DNA of 64,000 nt, taken from NCBI RefSeq assembly GCF_046254905.1, contig NZ_CP158016.1:1240001-1304000 (forward strand), read 5' to 3'. Both the position numbers and the translations under genes were made by a program. Below the pieces are notes generated by a model. The model was given only the letters and a program-made list of their open reading frames with translations. It ran no database searches and had not been told where the DNA came from. Of the stretch, positions 16,089 to 25,306 are shown in pieces (position 1 is the stretch's first letter; each line of letters begins with the position of its first letter). This DNA comes from Pseudaeromonas aegiceratis (GTDB lineage: Bacteria > Pseudomonadota > Gammaproteobacteria > Enterobacterales > Aeromonadaceae).

Positions 16089-17405
16089 ATGACCAAGATT
16101 GTCGTTGTCGGCGGGGGCGCCGGTGGCCTGGAATTGGCGACCAAACTGGGCCGCAAGCTGGGCAAGAAGGGCAAGGCCCAGATCACCTTAGTGGATCGCA
16201 ACCGTACCCACCTCTGGAAGCCCCTGCTGCACGAGGTGGCCGCCGGCTCCCTGGATGCCGGGATCGACGCCCTGAGCTATCAGTCCCACGCCCGCAATCA
16301 TGGTTTCGAATTCCAATTGGGCAGCCTCACCGGCATCAAGCGTGAAGACAAGCGCATCGTCCTGGCCCCCATCTATGGCGAGAAGGGCGAGCTGGTGCTG
16401 GACGAGCGTGAGCTGGAGTACGACTACCTGGTCATCGCCCTGGGCTCTGTGTCCAACGACTTTGGCACCCCGGGCGTGCGGGACAACTGCATCTTCCTGG
16501 ACAGTCCGGATCAGGCGTTCCGCTTCCACGGCCTGCTGATGAACCAGTTCCTGCAGTTTGCCAGCGATTGCAAGCCGGGGGATCTCACCTGCCAGCCGCA
16601 ACAGAAGGTGAAGATTGCCATCGTCGGCGCCGGGGCCACCGGGGTGGAGCTCTCCGCCGAGCTGTACAACGCGGTGGAAGAGCTGGCCGCCTATGGCTAC
16701 AAGCACCTGACCCGCGACAGCCTCAAGGTGACCGTGGTGGAAGCCGGTCCGCGCATCCTGCCTGCCTTGCCGGAGCGCATCTCCGCCGCCGCCCACCACG
16801 AGCTGAGCCAGCTGGGGGTGGACGTGCGCACCGCCACCTTCGTCAGCGAAGCCACCGAACAGGGGCTCAAGACCAAGGATGGCGAGTTGATCGAAGCCAA
16901 CCTCATGGTCTGGGCCGCCGGCATCAAGGCCCCGGACTTCATGAAGGAGATCGGCGGTCTGGAAACCAACCGCATCAACCAGCTGGTGGTCAAGCCCACC
17001 CTGCAAACCACCCGTGACGATCATATCTTCGCCATCGGTGACGTGGCCGCTTGTCCCATGGGTGACGAAGGCCGCAACGTGCCGCCTCGGGCCCAGTCCG
17101 CTCACCAGATGGCCGATCGCGCCTTGGCCAACATACTGGCCATGATGCAGGGTCGTGAGCTCAAGTCTTACAGCTATGTGGACTACGGCTCCCTGGTCTC
17201 CATGAGCCGCTTCAGCACCGTCGGCAGCCTGATGGGCAACCTGATGCGGGGTTCCATGATGGTGGAAGGCCGCCTGGCGCGTTTCGTGTACGTCTCCTTG
17301 TACCGCATGCACCAGATCGCCCTGCACGGTTACATCAAGACAGGTCTGATGATGCTGGTGGGCCAGATCAACCGCATCCTGCGCCCGCGCCTCAAGCTGC
17401 ACTGA
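16089..17405 (+). CDS. ndh: NADH dehydrogenase type II (NDH-2)
   Basis: This 438-residue flavoprotein oxidises NADH and reduces quinone at the inner membrane without pumping protons. Two Rossmann motifs are visible: VVVGGGAGGLELA at the N-terminus for FAD, and IAIVGAGATGVELSAEL at about residue 177 for NADH. The FAD-binding C-terminal motif AIGDVAACP is at about 318, and an amphipathic, hydrophobic C-terminal region anchors it to the membrane. Its place after ycfP matches E. coli. An AAAGGT ribosome site and a downstream terminator define it as a unit. Confidence 0.95.
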   Translation: MTKIVVVGGGAGGLELATKLGRKLGKKGKAQITLVDRNRTHLWKPLLHEVAAGSLDAGIDALSYQSHARNHGFEFQLGSLTGIKREDKRIVLAPIYGEKGELVLDERELEYDYLVIALGSVSNDFGTPGVRDNCIFLDSPDQAFRFHGLLMNQFLQFASDCKPGDLTCQPQQKVKIAIVGAGATGVELSAELYNAVEELAAYGYKHLTRDSLKVTVVEAGPRILPALPERISAAAHHELSQLGVDVRTATFVSEATEQGLKTKDGELIEANLMVWAAGIKAPDFMKEIGGLETNRINQLVVKPTLQTTRDDHIFAIGDVAACPMGDEGRNVPPRAQSAHQMADRALANILAMMQGRELKSYSYVDYGSLVSMSRFSTVGSLMGNLMRGSMMVEGRLARFVYVSLYRMHQIALHGYIKTGLMMLVGQINRILRPRLKLH

Positions 17406-17430
17406 GCCGCACCCATCGTCTGTTGTTGCC

Positions 17431-17462
17431 AGGGGCCGTCGAATGACGGCCCCTGTTGTTTT
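17431..17462 (+). terminator. Terminator after ndh
   Basis: AGGGGCCGTC / GACGGCCCCT form a ten-base stem with a GAAT loop, followed by GTTGTTTTGT. Confidence 0.85.
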
Positions 17463-17624
17463 GTGTCTGACCCGTTCCCTCAGCGCGGCGCCCAGCTGGG
17501 CCACCATCAACTAGACTTGATGGTTGTGGCTATTTCTTAAGCAAATCATCACCTTTACCGGTCGGCTGACGACAGCACCCGCGCCACACAGGTTAACCCG
17601 ACCCGGTAGCAACAGGAGCGCGTC

Positions 17625-19208
17625 ATGACTGTGCCCACTGAGACCCAGGTCCCCGACAATCCCCACAAGCTGCGCCTGCGCCAGCTGAGGCCCCAGGATT
17701 TCGAGGACGTGCGCACCATCTGGCAGGAGGTGTACAAGGGGCTGGGGGGTCTGTTTCGCCTGACCCGGGACAAGTACCGCCAGCAGATCGCCCGCTTTCC
17801 CGAGGGGCAGCTGTGCATAGAGGACAAGGGGCGGGTGGTGGCGGTGGCCCTGGCCATGATCGTCGACTACCAGAACTTCGGCGATGAGCATACCTATGCC
17901 GAGATCACCGACAACTGTACCCTGTCCACCCACGATCCCAACGGCGATGTGCTCTATGGCGTCGATGTGTTTATCCACCCCGACTATCGCGGCATGCGCC
18001 TGGGGCGCCGGCTGTATGACGCCCGCAAGGAGCTGTGCCGCAAGTTCAACCTCAAAGCCATCATCGCTGGCGGCCGCATCCCCAACTACCACCAATATGC
18101 CGATAGCCTGAGCCCGGAGGAGTACATTGAGAAGGTCGGCAACAAGGAGCTCTACGATCCCGTGCTGAGCTTCCAGCTGTCCAATGACTTCAAGGTCGGC
18201 AAGATACTCACCGGCTACCTGCCGGAGGATAACGAGTCGGCGGGCTACGCCACCCTGCTCAAGTGGATCAACTATGACTTTCAGGCCCGGGAGCGGCCGC
18301 TGGTGGGCGGGGTCAAGACCAATGTGCGGGTGGGGGCAGTGCAGTGGCAGATGCGCCGGGTGGAGTCCCTCGACGATCTGTTGCAACAGGTGGAGTACTT
18401 CATCGACGCCCTGGCGGACTACCAGGCCGACTTCGCCCTGCTGCCGGAATTTTTCAACGTGCCCCTGATGGGGGAGTTTCCATTGGATACCCCCACCGCC
18501 GAAGCCATGCGGTTGCTGGCCAGCGAATTCACTCCACCGGTGTGTGAGGCCATCGCCCGCATGGCGGTGCATTACAACATCAACATCATCGCCGGCAGCC
18601 TGCCCCAGATGGACGAGGGGGAGATGTATAACGTGGCCTACCTGTTCCGCCGTGACGGTACCTGGGAGACCCAGTACAAGCTGCACATCACCCCCACGGA
18701 GCACCGGCTGTGGAACATGCGTGGCGGCCATCACCTGCGGGTGTTCAACACGGATGCGGGCAAGATCGGCATCCTCATCTGCTACGACTGCGAGTTTCCC
18801 GAGCTGGGCCGGCTGCTGATGGATCAGGGGCTGCAGATCCTGTTTATCCCCTTCTGGACCGAGACCAAAAACGGCTACCAGCGGGTGCGCTACTGTGCCC
18901 AGGCCCGGGCCATCGAGAACGAGTGCTACGTGGTGATGAGCGGCAGCGTGGGCAACCTGCCTCGGCTCGACAATGTCAACATCCAGTACGCCCAGTCGGC
19001 GGTGCTGACCCCGTCGGACTTCAGCTTCCCCCATGATGCCACCCTGGCGGAGACCACCCCCAATACCGAGATGCTGCTCATCACGGATCTGGAGTTGGAC
19101 AAGCTCAAACGGCTGCGTCACCAGGGCGGGGTGCGCAACTACAAGGACAGACGCCACGATCTCTACCGGGTGGAGTGGATAGAAAACGATCACGCTGAGG
19201 AGTCCTAG
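17625..19208 (+). CDS. GNAT acetyltransferase-nitrilase fusion protein
   Basis: This 527-residue protein joins two enzymes. Residues about 15-220 form a GNAT-like N-acetyltransferase domain with the acetyl-CoA loop HPDYRGMRLGRRLYDAR. Residues about 230-510 form a nitrilase-superfamily amidohydrolase with the Glu-Lys-Cys triad in LLPEFFN, YKLHITPTEH and LICYDCEFPELGR. The same fusion is found in several proteobacteria and in Bacillus YhcX. Its substrate is unknown, perhaps an omega-amide that is acetylated or deacylated. It has a good AGGAG site and its own terminator. Confidence 0.88.
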   Translation: MTVPTETQVPDNPHKLRLRQLRPQDFEDVRTIWQEVYKGLGGLFRLTRDKYRQQIARFPEGQLCIEDKGRVVAVALAMIVDYQNFGDEHTYAEITDNCTLSTHDPNGDVLYGVDVFIHPDYRGMRLGRRLYDARKELCRKFNLKAIIAGGRIPNYHQYADSLSPEEYIEKVGNKELYDPVLSFQLSNDFKVGKILTGYLPEDNESAGYATLLKWINYDFQARERPLVGGVKTNVRVGAVQWQMRRVESLDDLLQQVEYFIDALADYQADFALLPEFFNVPLMGEFPLDTPTAEAMRLLASEFTPPVCEAIARMAVHYNINIIAGSLPQMDEGEMYNVAYLFRRDGTWETQYKLHITPTEHRLWNMRGGHHLRVFNTDAGKIGILICYDCEFPELGRLLMDQGLQILFIPFWTETKNGYQRVRYCAQARAIENECYVVMSGSVGNLPRLDNVNIQYAQSAVLTPSDFSFPHDATLAETTPNTEMLLITDLELDKLKRLRHQGGVRNYKDRRHDLYRVEWIENDHAEES

Positions 19209-19250
19209 CCGACCCGCCTGACTTGTCGGCAATCCGACACTGTCCCACAC

Positions 19251-19275
19251 AAGGGTCCGACTGCGGGCCCTTTTT
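19251..19275 (+). terminator. Terminator after the GNAT-nitrilase gene
   Basis: AAGGGTCC / GGGCCCTT pair over eight bases (one G-T pair) and are followed by a T run. Confidence 0.75.
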
Positions 19276-19369
19276 GCCGGCTTTTCCCACGCCATGCCCA
19301 TCAAAACCGCGCTTGTCTGCTGGCACCCTTCTTGATGTGACCTGAGCCAGGACAGCAGTAGGACACAGC

Positions 19370-20728
19370 ATGAAGACAGTATTGAACTGGTCGGCCTATC
19401 ACGAGCAGGGGCAGGGGGACGCCTACGCCGACATCCCGGCTCAGGGGGGCGACTTTGCCCGGGCGGTGGCGGTCTGCATCCGCAGCGGGGTCTGCGAGCA
19501 GGTGACCGCCAAGGGGGTCATGTGCCCCAGCTACCGGCTGATGCCGGGGCCGGATCGCTCGCCGGGCGGACGCATCCGGCTGCTCAAGCAGGCGCTGAAC
19601 CGCCCCCAACAGCAGGATTGGCTTGCCGATCCCGCCCTGGCCCAGGCGCTGGACTCCTGCATCGGCTGCAAGGGCTGCAAGCGCGAATGCGAGGCCTATG
19701 TGGACATGGCCACCATCAAGGCCGAGTACCAGGCCCAGCGAGTGGCCCGTCATGGCAGCAGTCTGCGGGCCTGGCTGCTGGCCGCAGGGCCCTTGTGGCT
19801 GCTGCGCTTCCCCTGGTTGGCGCGGCTGCTGGCCTGGCGTAACCGTTCACCGCGCCTGCGGGCCTGGGGGGAGCGGCTGCTGGGGCTGGCGCGGGAGGCG
19901 GAGCTGCCGCTGCCGCTAACGCCCGGCTTTACCGAGGGCGAGGGCTGGTACGAGCCGCTGATTGCGGCTCCCCTTCGCGGCGAACTGGTGCTCTGGGTGG
20001 ACCCCTTGACCGGCCTGTTTCGCCCCGCCGAGGCTCAAGCGGCATTGTCCCTGTTGCGGCGCCTGGGCTACCGGGTCTACCTGCTGCCGCCGCAGGATGC
20101 ACGCCGTCGCCCCTACGAGAGTGGCCGGGCGGACTTCTCCATCGGCCGCATCCCGGCGGCTCAGCAGCATGCCCGCCATCTGCTGGCAGCGTTGGCGCCG
20201 CATCTGGCGGCGGGCCGCCCCCTGGTGGGGCTGGAGCCCTCCAGCCTCTTGATGCTGCGGGAGGAGTACCGCCAGCTGTTTACCACGGAACAGCAGCCCG
20301 ACGGGCTGGAGAATGCGGCGCAGCAGGCGCTGATGCTCGAAGAGTTCCTGGCCCGGGAGCTGATGGCCCACGGCCTGGAGTTGGCGTTCAAGCCCAGAAC
20401 CGGTCGCCTGCTGGTGCATGCCCATTGTCATCAGAAGGCGGTGGGGGGCTTAAAGCCGCTGCGCCGGCTGCTCAAGCTCATTCCCGAGCTGGATCTGCAG
20501 TTTATCGAGGCGGCCTGCTGTGGCATGGCGGGCACCTATGGCATGGAGGCCGAGCACATCGCCGAGTCCCGGCAGATGGCGGCCCAGGCGCTGCTGCCGG
20601 CGCTGGCCGCCGCGCCGGAGGCGGATCTGATCAGCGGTGGCTTTGGCTGTGGCTGGCAGATCCGGATGCTCACCGGTCGGTCGAGTCTGGGGCTGGCCCA
20701 GGTGCTGCTGGCTCAGTTGGCGGACTAG
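19370..20728 (+). CDS. Stand-alone CCG-domain iron-sulfur oxidoreductase subunit
   Basis: The 452-residue protein resembles the C-terminal half of large FAD/Fe-S D-2-hydroxyacid dehydrogenases (YdiJ type), but without the FAD half. Two cluster motifs open it: CIRSGVC...MCPSY at about residues 36-55 and CIGCKGCKRECEAYVDM at about 98-114. The CCG domains follow, with HAHCHQKA (about 348) and AACCGMAGTYGME (about 381), the heterodisulfide-reductase-type cysteine pair. It probably carries electrons from an unidentified flavoprotein. No dehydrogenase partner lies beside it. It ends four bases into the convergent DUF2919 gene. Confidence 0.75.
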   Translation: MKTVLNWSAYHEQGQGDAYADIPAQGGDFARAVAVCIRSGVCEQVTAKGVMCPSYRLMPGPDRSPGGRIRLLKQALNRPQQQDWLADPALAQALDSCIGCKGCKRECEAYVDMATIKAEYQAQRVARHGSSLRAWLLAAGPLWLLRFPWLARLLAWRNRSPRLRAWGERLLGLAREAELPLPLTPGFTEGEGWYEPLIAAPLRGELVLWVDPLTGLFRPAEAQAALSLLRRLGYRVYLLPPQDARRRPYESGRADFSIGRIPAAQQHARHLLAALAPHLAAGRPLVGLEPSSLLMLREEYRQLFTTEQQPDGLENAAQQALMLEEFLARELMAHGLELAFKPRTGRLLVHAHCHQKAVGGLKPLRRLLKLIPELDLQFIEAACCGMAGTYGMEAEHIAESRQMAAQALLPALAAAPEADLISGGFGCGWQIRMLTGRSSLGLAQVLLAQLAD

Positions 20729-21204
20729 TGCCGGATGGGGTTGGCCTCGGCGGCGGTCACCACAAACAGCCCCTTGAGCCGGCGGCTCTTGAGCAGATAG
20801 CCGAGGCTCGCCAGCTGGGCCAGCAGCAGCAGGGCCACCGGCCAGCTGAAGGCGCCATCACTCAGGTAAACGCCGTATAGCAGGTTAGCCAGCTCACCCA
20901 GGGCACTGATGAGACACAAGGGCCGGCCACGCCGCCACAGGGCGTGGGCCAGGGGATGGGGGGCGCGCTGCCGGTAGGCCGAGGCCAGCCAGACCAGCAG
21001 GGCCGGGGTGCCCCAGCCCAATGCCCAGTAGAGCTGCACCGGATCCGGGTAGACCAGGCCGAGCAGCTCGGCGCTTTGTGACCGGCTGGCCAGGGCCAGC
21101 GACAGCAGCCAGTAGCCCCGGCACCACAACAGCAGGCAGAGCCACCAGGGGACGGGCAGCGGATGATCCCCCATGGGCGTCAGGGGGGAGTGCCACTGCC
21201 TCAC
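20725..21204 (-). CDS. DUF2919 (YfeZ-like) membrane protein
   Basis: A 159-residue integral membrane protein with about four hydrophobic segments (around 19-40, 60-80, 92-112 and 118-138) and conserved tryptophans near the N-terminus (PVPWWLCLLLWCRGYW). This pattern fits the DUF2919/YfeZ family, whose function is unknown. Its start overlaps the mfd stop by four bases, so it is probably co-translated from the mfd message. Confidence 0.75.
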   Translation of the reverse strand: MRQWHSPLTPMGDHPLPVPWWLCLLLWCRGYWLLSLALASRSQSAELLGLVYPDPVQLYWALGWGTPALLVWLASAYRQRAPHPLAHALWRRGRPLCLISALGELANLLYGVYLSDGAFSWPVALLLLAQLASLGYLLKSRRLKGLFVVTAAEANPIRH

Positions 21205-24200
21205 GCCGCGCCCAATTGGCCGAGCAGCTGTTCCAGCAGGCCAAAGCGGGCCTTGGCGTCCACCGCCGGCATGCCGATGCGCAACTTGGTGGGACCGTCC
21301 ATCTTGAAGATGCGCGGCTGGCTCTGCAGCAGGCTGACCACCTTCATGGGGTCCACCTTGGTGTGCTCGGTGAATTCCACCAGGGCGCCGCCGGCACCTA
21401 CCTCAATGCGCTTGATGCCCAGGGGCGCCGCCCGCAGCCGCTGGGCCGCCAGGGCCAGCAGGTGTTTGGCGGGCTCGGGCAGCAGGCCGAAGCGGTCGAT
21501 GAGCTCCACCTTGAGGTCATCCAGGGCGGACTGGCTGTCGGCGCTGGCGATGCGCTTGTACAGGGAGAGGCGCATGTTCACATCCGGGATGTAGTCATCC
21601 GGCAGCAGGGTCGGCACCCGCAGATCGATGTCGGTGTGGCCGCTGAGCAGCTGATCCAGTGAGGGTTCCCGGCCTTCCTTCAATGCCGCCACCGCCTCCT
21701 CGAGCATCTCCATGTAGAGGGTGAAGCCGATGGACTCGATCTGCCCGCTCTGATCGTCCCCCAGCAGCTCGCCGGCGCCGCGGATCTCCAGATCGTGGGT
21801 GGCCAGCACGAAGCCGGCCCCCAGATCCTCCAGGGATTCGATGGCCTCCAGGCGCTTGACCGCATCCGGGGTCATGGCCTTGGGGTGAGGGGTGAGCAGG
21901 TAGGCGTAGGCCTGGTGGTGGGAGCGACCGACCCGGCCACGCAGCTGGTGCAGCTGGGCCAGCCCCAGGCGGTCGGCGCGGTCCATGATGATGGTGTTGG
22001 CGCTGGGCACGTCGATGCCGGTTTCTATGATGGTGGTGCACACCAGCAGGTTGTGGCGCTGGTGGTAGAAGTCGCTCATCACCTTCTCCAGCTCCCGCTC
22101 CCGCATCTGGCCGTGGGCCACGCTGATGCGCGCCTCGGGCAACAGCTCGGCCAGCTGTTCGGCGGTCTTGTCGATGGTCTCCACATCGTTGTGCAGGAAG
22201 TAGATCTGACCACCGCGTTTCAATTCCCGCAGCACCGCCTCGCGGATCAACGCCTTGTCGTACTCCCGCACGAAGGTCTTGATGGCCAGCCGGCGGGCCG
22301 GCGGGGTGGCGATGATGGAGAGATCCCGCATGCCGCTCATGGCCATGTTCAGGGTGCGGGGGATGGGGGTGGCGGTGAGGGTCAGGATATCCACGTCCGC
22401 CCGCAGGGCCTTGAGCTTCTCCTTCTGCCGCACGCCGAATCTGTGCTCCTCATCGACGATGAGCAGCCCCAGATCCTTGAAGCGGATGTCGTCGGACAGC
22501 AGCTTGTGGGTGCCGATGATGATGTCGAGCTTGCCGTCCCCCAGGGCGTCCAGGGCGAGTTTTTGCTCCTTGGCGCTCTTGAAGCGGCTCAGCACCTCAA
22601 TGCGCACCGGCCAGTTGGCGAAGCGGTCGCGGAAGTTGTCGTAGTGCTGCTGGGCCAGCAAGGTGGTGGGCACCAGCACCGCCACCTGCTTGCCGCCGTG
22701 CACCGCCACGAAGGCGGCCCGCATGGCCACCTCCGTCTTGCCGAAGCCCACGTCACCACACACCAGGCGATCCATGGCCTTGGCCTGGCACATGTCCCCC
22801 AGCACCGCATTGATGGCGTTGAGCTGATCCGGGGTCTCCTCGAAGGGGAAGGTGGCGGCGAAGCTGGCATAGGCCTGCTTGTCGTGGCGGAAGGCCAGGC
22901 CGGGCCGCGCGGCGCGGCGGGCGTAGACATCCAGCAGCTCGGCGGCCACGTCCCGCACCTTCTCGGCAGCCTTCTTGCGCGCCTTGTTCCAGGCATCGGT
23001 GCCCAGTTTGTGCAGGGGCGGGTGCTCGCCGCCGCTGTAGCGGCTGATGAGGTGCAGGGAGGTCACCGGCACATAGAGCTTGTCCTGATTGGCGTACTCC
23101 AGGGTCAGGTACTCGGTGGCCAGGCCGCCGGCGTCTATGGTCTGCAGCCCCAGGTAGCGGCCGACGCCGTGCTCCAGGTGCACCACCGGCTGACCTATGC
23201 TCAGCTCCGCCAGGTTGCGGATGATGGCATCGCCACTGGCTCCGCCCTTTTGCCGGTCTCGGCGGCGGCGCTGGATCACCTTCTGGCCCAGCAGCTCGGC
23301 CTCGGCGATGAGGGCCAGGCCGGCGTCGCGCAGCACGAAGCCCTGCTGCAGCGGGCAGACCAGCACCCCCAGCGACTCCTTGGCCTGGGCAAAGGCGCTC
23401 AGGCTGGTGAACTCGGGCAGCGTACTGCCCAGGGGCGCCAGCAGATCCCGCAGGCTCTCCCGGCGACCTTCTGACTCGGCGCACAGCAGCACCCGGCCGG
23501 GGTACTCCGCCAGGAAGGCCTTGAGGCGGGCGAGGGGATCGGCGGCCTGGGCGTCGACGGTGAGATCCGGCAGGCCGGCCACCGGCAGGTTGAGGCGGCC
23601 CGCCTTGGTCTGGGTCTCTTCCGCCTGCAAATGGATCTGGGCATAGGGCTTGATGGCGCCAAACAGCTGATCCACCGGCAGGTAGAGTGCCTCGGGGGGC
23701 AACAGCGGGCGGGCGGGATCCACCCGGCGGTTGGCAAAGCGCTGCTGCACGTCGTCCCAGAACTGCTGGCTGGCCGCCGGCAGATCCCCCTGGGTCAGCA
23801 GCAGGCTGTCCGCGGGCAGGTAGTCCAGCAGGGTGGCGGTCTGTTCGAAGAACAGCGGCAGATAGTATTCGATGCCGGCGGGCCAGTGGCCCTTGCTCAC
23901 CTGCTGATAGATGCACTCGGGGGCGCGGCTGATGTCGAAGCGCTCCCGGTAGCGTTGGCGGAAGCCCTCGATGGCCTCCTGATCCGTGGGAAACTCATGG
24001 GCCGGCAGCAGGCGCACCTCGGGAACCGGGCTGCTGGAGCGCTGGCTGTCCGGATCGAAGGTGCGGATGGTGTCCACCTCATCATCGAAGAAGTCGATGC
24101 GATAGGGCTCACGCGATCCCATGGGGAAGAGATCCAGCAAGGAGCCGCGAGCGGCGAACTCGCCGTGCTCCAGCACCTGCTCCACCGCTAGGTAGCCGGC

Positions 24201-24650
24201 CTGCTCCAACCGACGGCGCAGACCGTGCAGGTCCAGCTTGTCGCCGGGGTTCACCAGCAGGCTGAAGCGGTCGATGAAGCTGGCCGGCGCGCAGCGCAGC
24301 ATCAGGGTGGCGATGGGCAGGATCAGGGCGCCTCTGGCCATGCGCGGCAGGCGATAGAGGGTCTCCAGCCGTTGGGAGATGATGTCCTGGTGGGGGGAGA
24401 AGCTGTCGTAAGGCAGGGTCTCCCAGTCCGGGAACAGCAACACCGGCAGGGCGGCATCCTGCAGCAGGAACTGCAGCTCCTGCTCCAGGCGCAGGGCGGC
24501 CGGGGTGTCGGCCACCAGTATCAGTACCGGATGGGGGTGGGCGCGCACCAGCTCGGCGGCGGCCAGGGCCAGGCTGCTGCCCGGCAGGTTTCCCAGGGTC
24601 TGGCGTTCCCCGGCCCGGGTGGGCGGGGTCAGGTGAAACAATTGGCTCAT
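21201..24650 (-). CDS. mfd: Mfd, transcription-repair coupling factor
   Basis: This 1149-residue protein removes RNA polymerase stalled at DNA lesions and recruits UvrA. The N-terminal UvrB-homology modules occupy about residues 1-340. A CarD-like RNA-polymerase-interacting domain follows at about 480-550. The RecG-like helicase core carries GDVGFGKTEVAMRAAF (Walker A), the DEEH box in VDEEHRFGVRQKEKL, TATPIPRTLNMA, and motif VI in QLRGRVGRS. The C-terminal D7 domain ends the protein. Length equals the usual 1148 residues. It is downstream of a PilZ gene. Confidence 0.97.
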   Translation of the reverse strand: MSQLFHLTPPTRAGERQTLGNLPGSSLALAAAELVRAHPHPVLILVADTPAALRLEQELQFLLQDAALPVLLFPDWETLPYDSFSPHQDIISQRLETLYRLPRMARGALILPIATLMLRCAPASFIDRFSLLVNPGDKLDLHGLRRRLEQAGYLAVEQVLEHGEFAARGSLLDLFPMGSREPYRIDFFDDEVDTIRTFDPDSQRSSSPVPEVRLLPAHEFPTDQEAIEGFRQRYRERFDISRAPECIYQQVSKGHWPAGIEYYLPLFFEQTATLLDYLPADSLLLTQGDLPAASQQFWDDVQQRFANRRVDPARPLLPPEALYLPVDQLFGAIKPYAQIHLQAEETQTKAGRLNLPVAGLPDLTVDAQAADPLARLKAFLAEYPGRVLLCAESEGRRESLRDLLAPLGSTLPEFTSLSAFAQAKESLGVLVCPLQQGFVLRDAGLALIAEAELLGQKVIQRRRRDRQKGGASGDAIIRNLAELSIGQPVVHLEHGVGRYLGLQTIDAGGLATEYLTLEYANQDKLYVPVTSLHLISRYSGGEHPPLHKLGTDAWNKARKKAAEKVRDVAAELLDVYARRAARPGLAFRHDKQAYASFAATFPFEETPDQLNAINAVLGDMCQAKAMDRLVCGDVGFGKTEVAMRAAFVAVHGGKQVAVLVPTTLLAQQHYDNFRDRFANWPVRIEVLSRFKSAKEQKLALDALGDGKLDIIIGTHKLLSDDIRFKDLGLLIVDEEHRFGVRQKEKLKALRADVDILTLTATPIPRTLNMAMSGMRDLSIIATPPARRLAIKTFVREYDKALIREAVLRELKRGGQIYFLHNDVETIDKTAEQLAELLPEARISVAHGQMRERELEKVMSDFYHQRHNLLVCTTIIETGIDVPSANTIIMDRADRLGLAQLHQLRGRVGRSHHQAYAYLLTPHPKAMTPDAVKRLEAIESLEDLGAGFVLATHDLEIRGAGELLGDDQSGQIESIGFTLYMEMLEEAVAALKEGREPSLDQLLSGHTDIDLRVPTLLPDDYIPDVNMRLSLYKRIASADSQSALDDLKVELIDRFGLLPEPAKHLLALAAQRLRAAPLGIKRIEVGAGGALVEFTEHTKVDPMKVVSLLQSQPRIFKMDGPTKLRIGMPAVDAKARFGLLEQLLGQLGAA

Positions 24651-24662
24651 GGCTATCGGGGT

Positions 24663-25235
24663 CTAGAGTGAGTTGGCCCTTTGTTGGGCTCGCAGTTTAA
24701 GCTGTTTGGACTGTACATGCAGGCTGGCGCGGATCAGCAGCTCCCGGTCCTCGTCGCGGATGCGGGCGAACTCCAGCTGGATGCGCTGCTGCTCGCCCAC
24801 CGGGCTGACCTGGGTCACCCGGCCGTAACAGAAGATGGCGGCGGCCTCCTCCTGCAAGAAGATCTTCAGCTGCACCAGCTGCTGGGGGATCAGGGACAGG
24901 TCGGTGCACAGGGTCAGGCCGCCGGCGCCAAAGCGTTCGGTATGATGCCGATGATGGGGCTCGTCCTGCAGGCTCAGCACGAAGCCCAGCAGCACGTTAA
25001 TCTTCTGGGATTGCTGGTTGATGATCTCCACCAGGGGCTGCAGCTCGTCGCCCAGGTTGCGCAGGGCGCGATGGTTGCCCATCTCCAGATGGGCGATGCT
25101 GTTGCTCAGGCGAAAGGGCTCTGGCAATTCGGCCTCAAGTTGGTCCAGATCTGGTAGCGGGCTGCCTTCTGGCAACGGGATCAGGTTCACGGCCAGCCGA
25201 TGCTGAATGCTAAAATACTCTTCGCTCAAGGCCAT
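24663..25235 (-). CDS. PilZ-domain-like protein upstream of mfd
   Basis: A 190-residue soluble protein of the type found between lolC and mfd in Vibrio and Aeromonas relatives. The N-terminal part (about 1-90) is helical. The C-terminal part resembles a PilZ beta barrel: a late R-rich segment precedes FCYGRVTQVSPVGEQQRIQLEFARI, but a clear RxxxR...DxSxxG c-di-GMP signature is not obvious, so binding is uncertain. I chose the start MALSEEYF at 25235; an in-frame ATG nine codons upstream (25262) is the alternative, and neither has a good ribosome site. It is divergent from lolC. Confidence 0.65.
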   Translation of the reverse strand: MALSEEYFSIQHRLAVNLIPLPEGSPLPDLDQLEAELPEPFRLSNSIAHLEMGNHRALRNLGDELQPLVEIINQQSQKINVLLGFVLSLQDEPHHRHHTERFGAGGLTLCTDLSLIPQQLVQLKIFLQEEAAAIFCYGRVTQVSPVGEQQRIQLEFARIRDEDRELLIRASLHVQSKQLKLRAQQRANSL

Positions 25236-25306
25236 CCCCTTGTTGGCACAACATCTTTGCATTTATTATCCGCTATCCCTCTTTAATAGCAACGCTTGGG
25301 TTTGGC

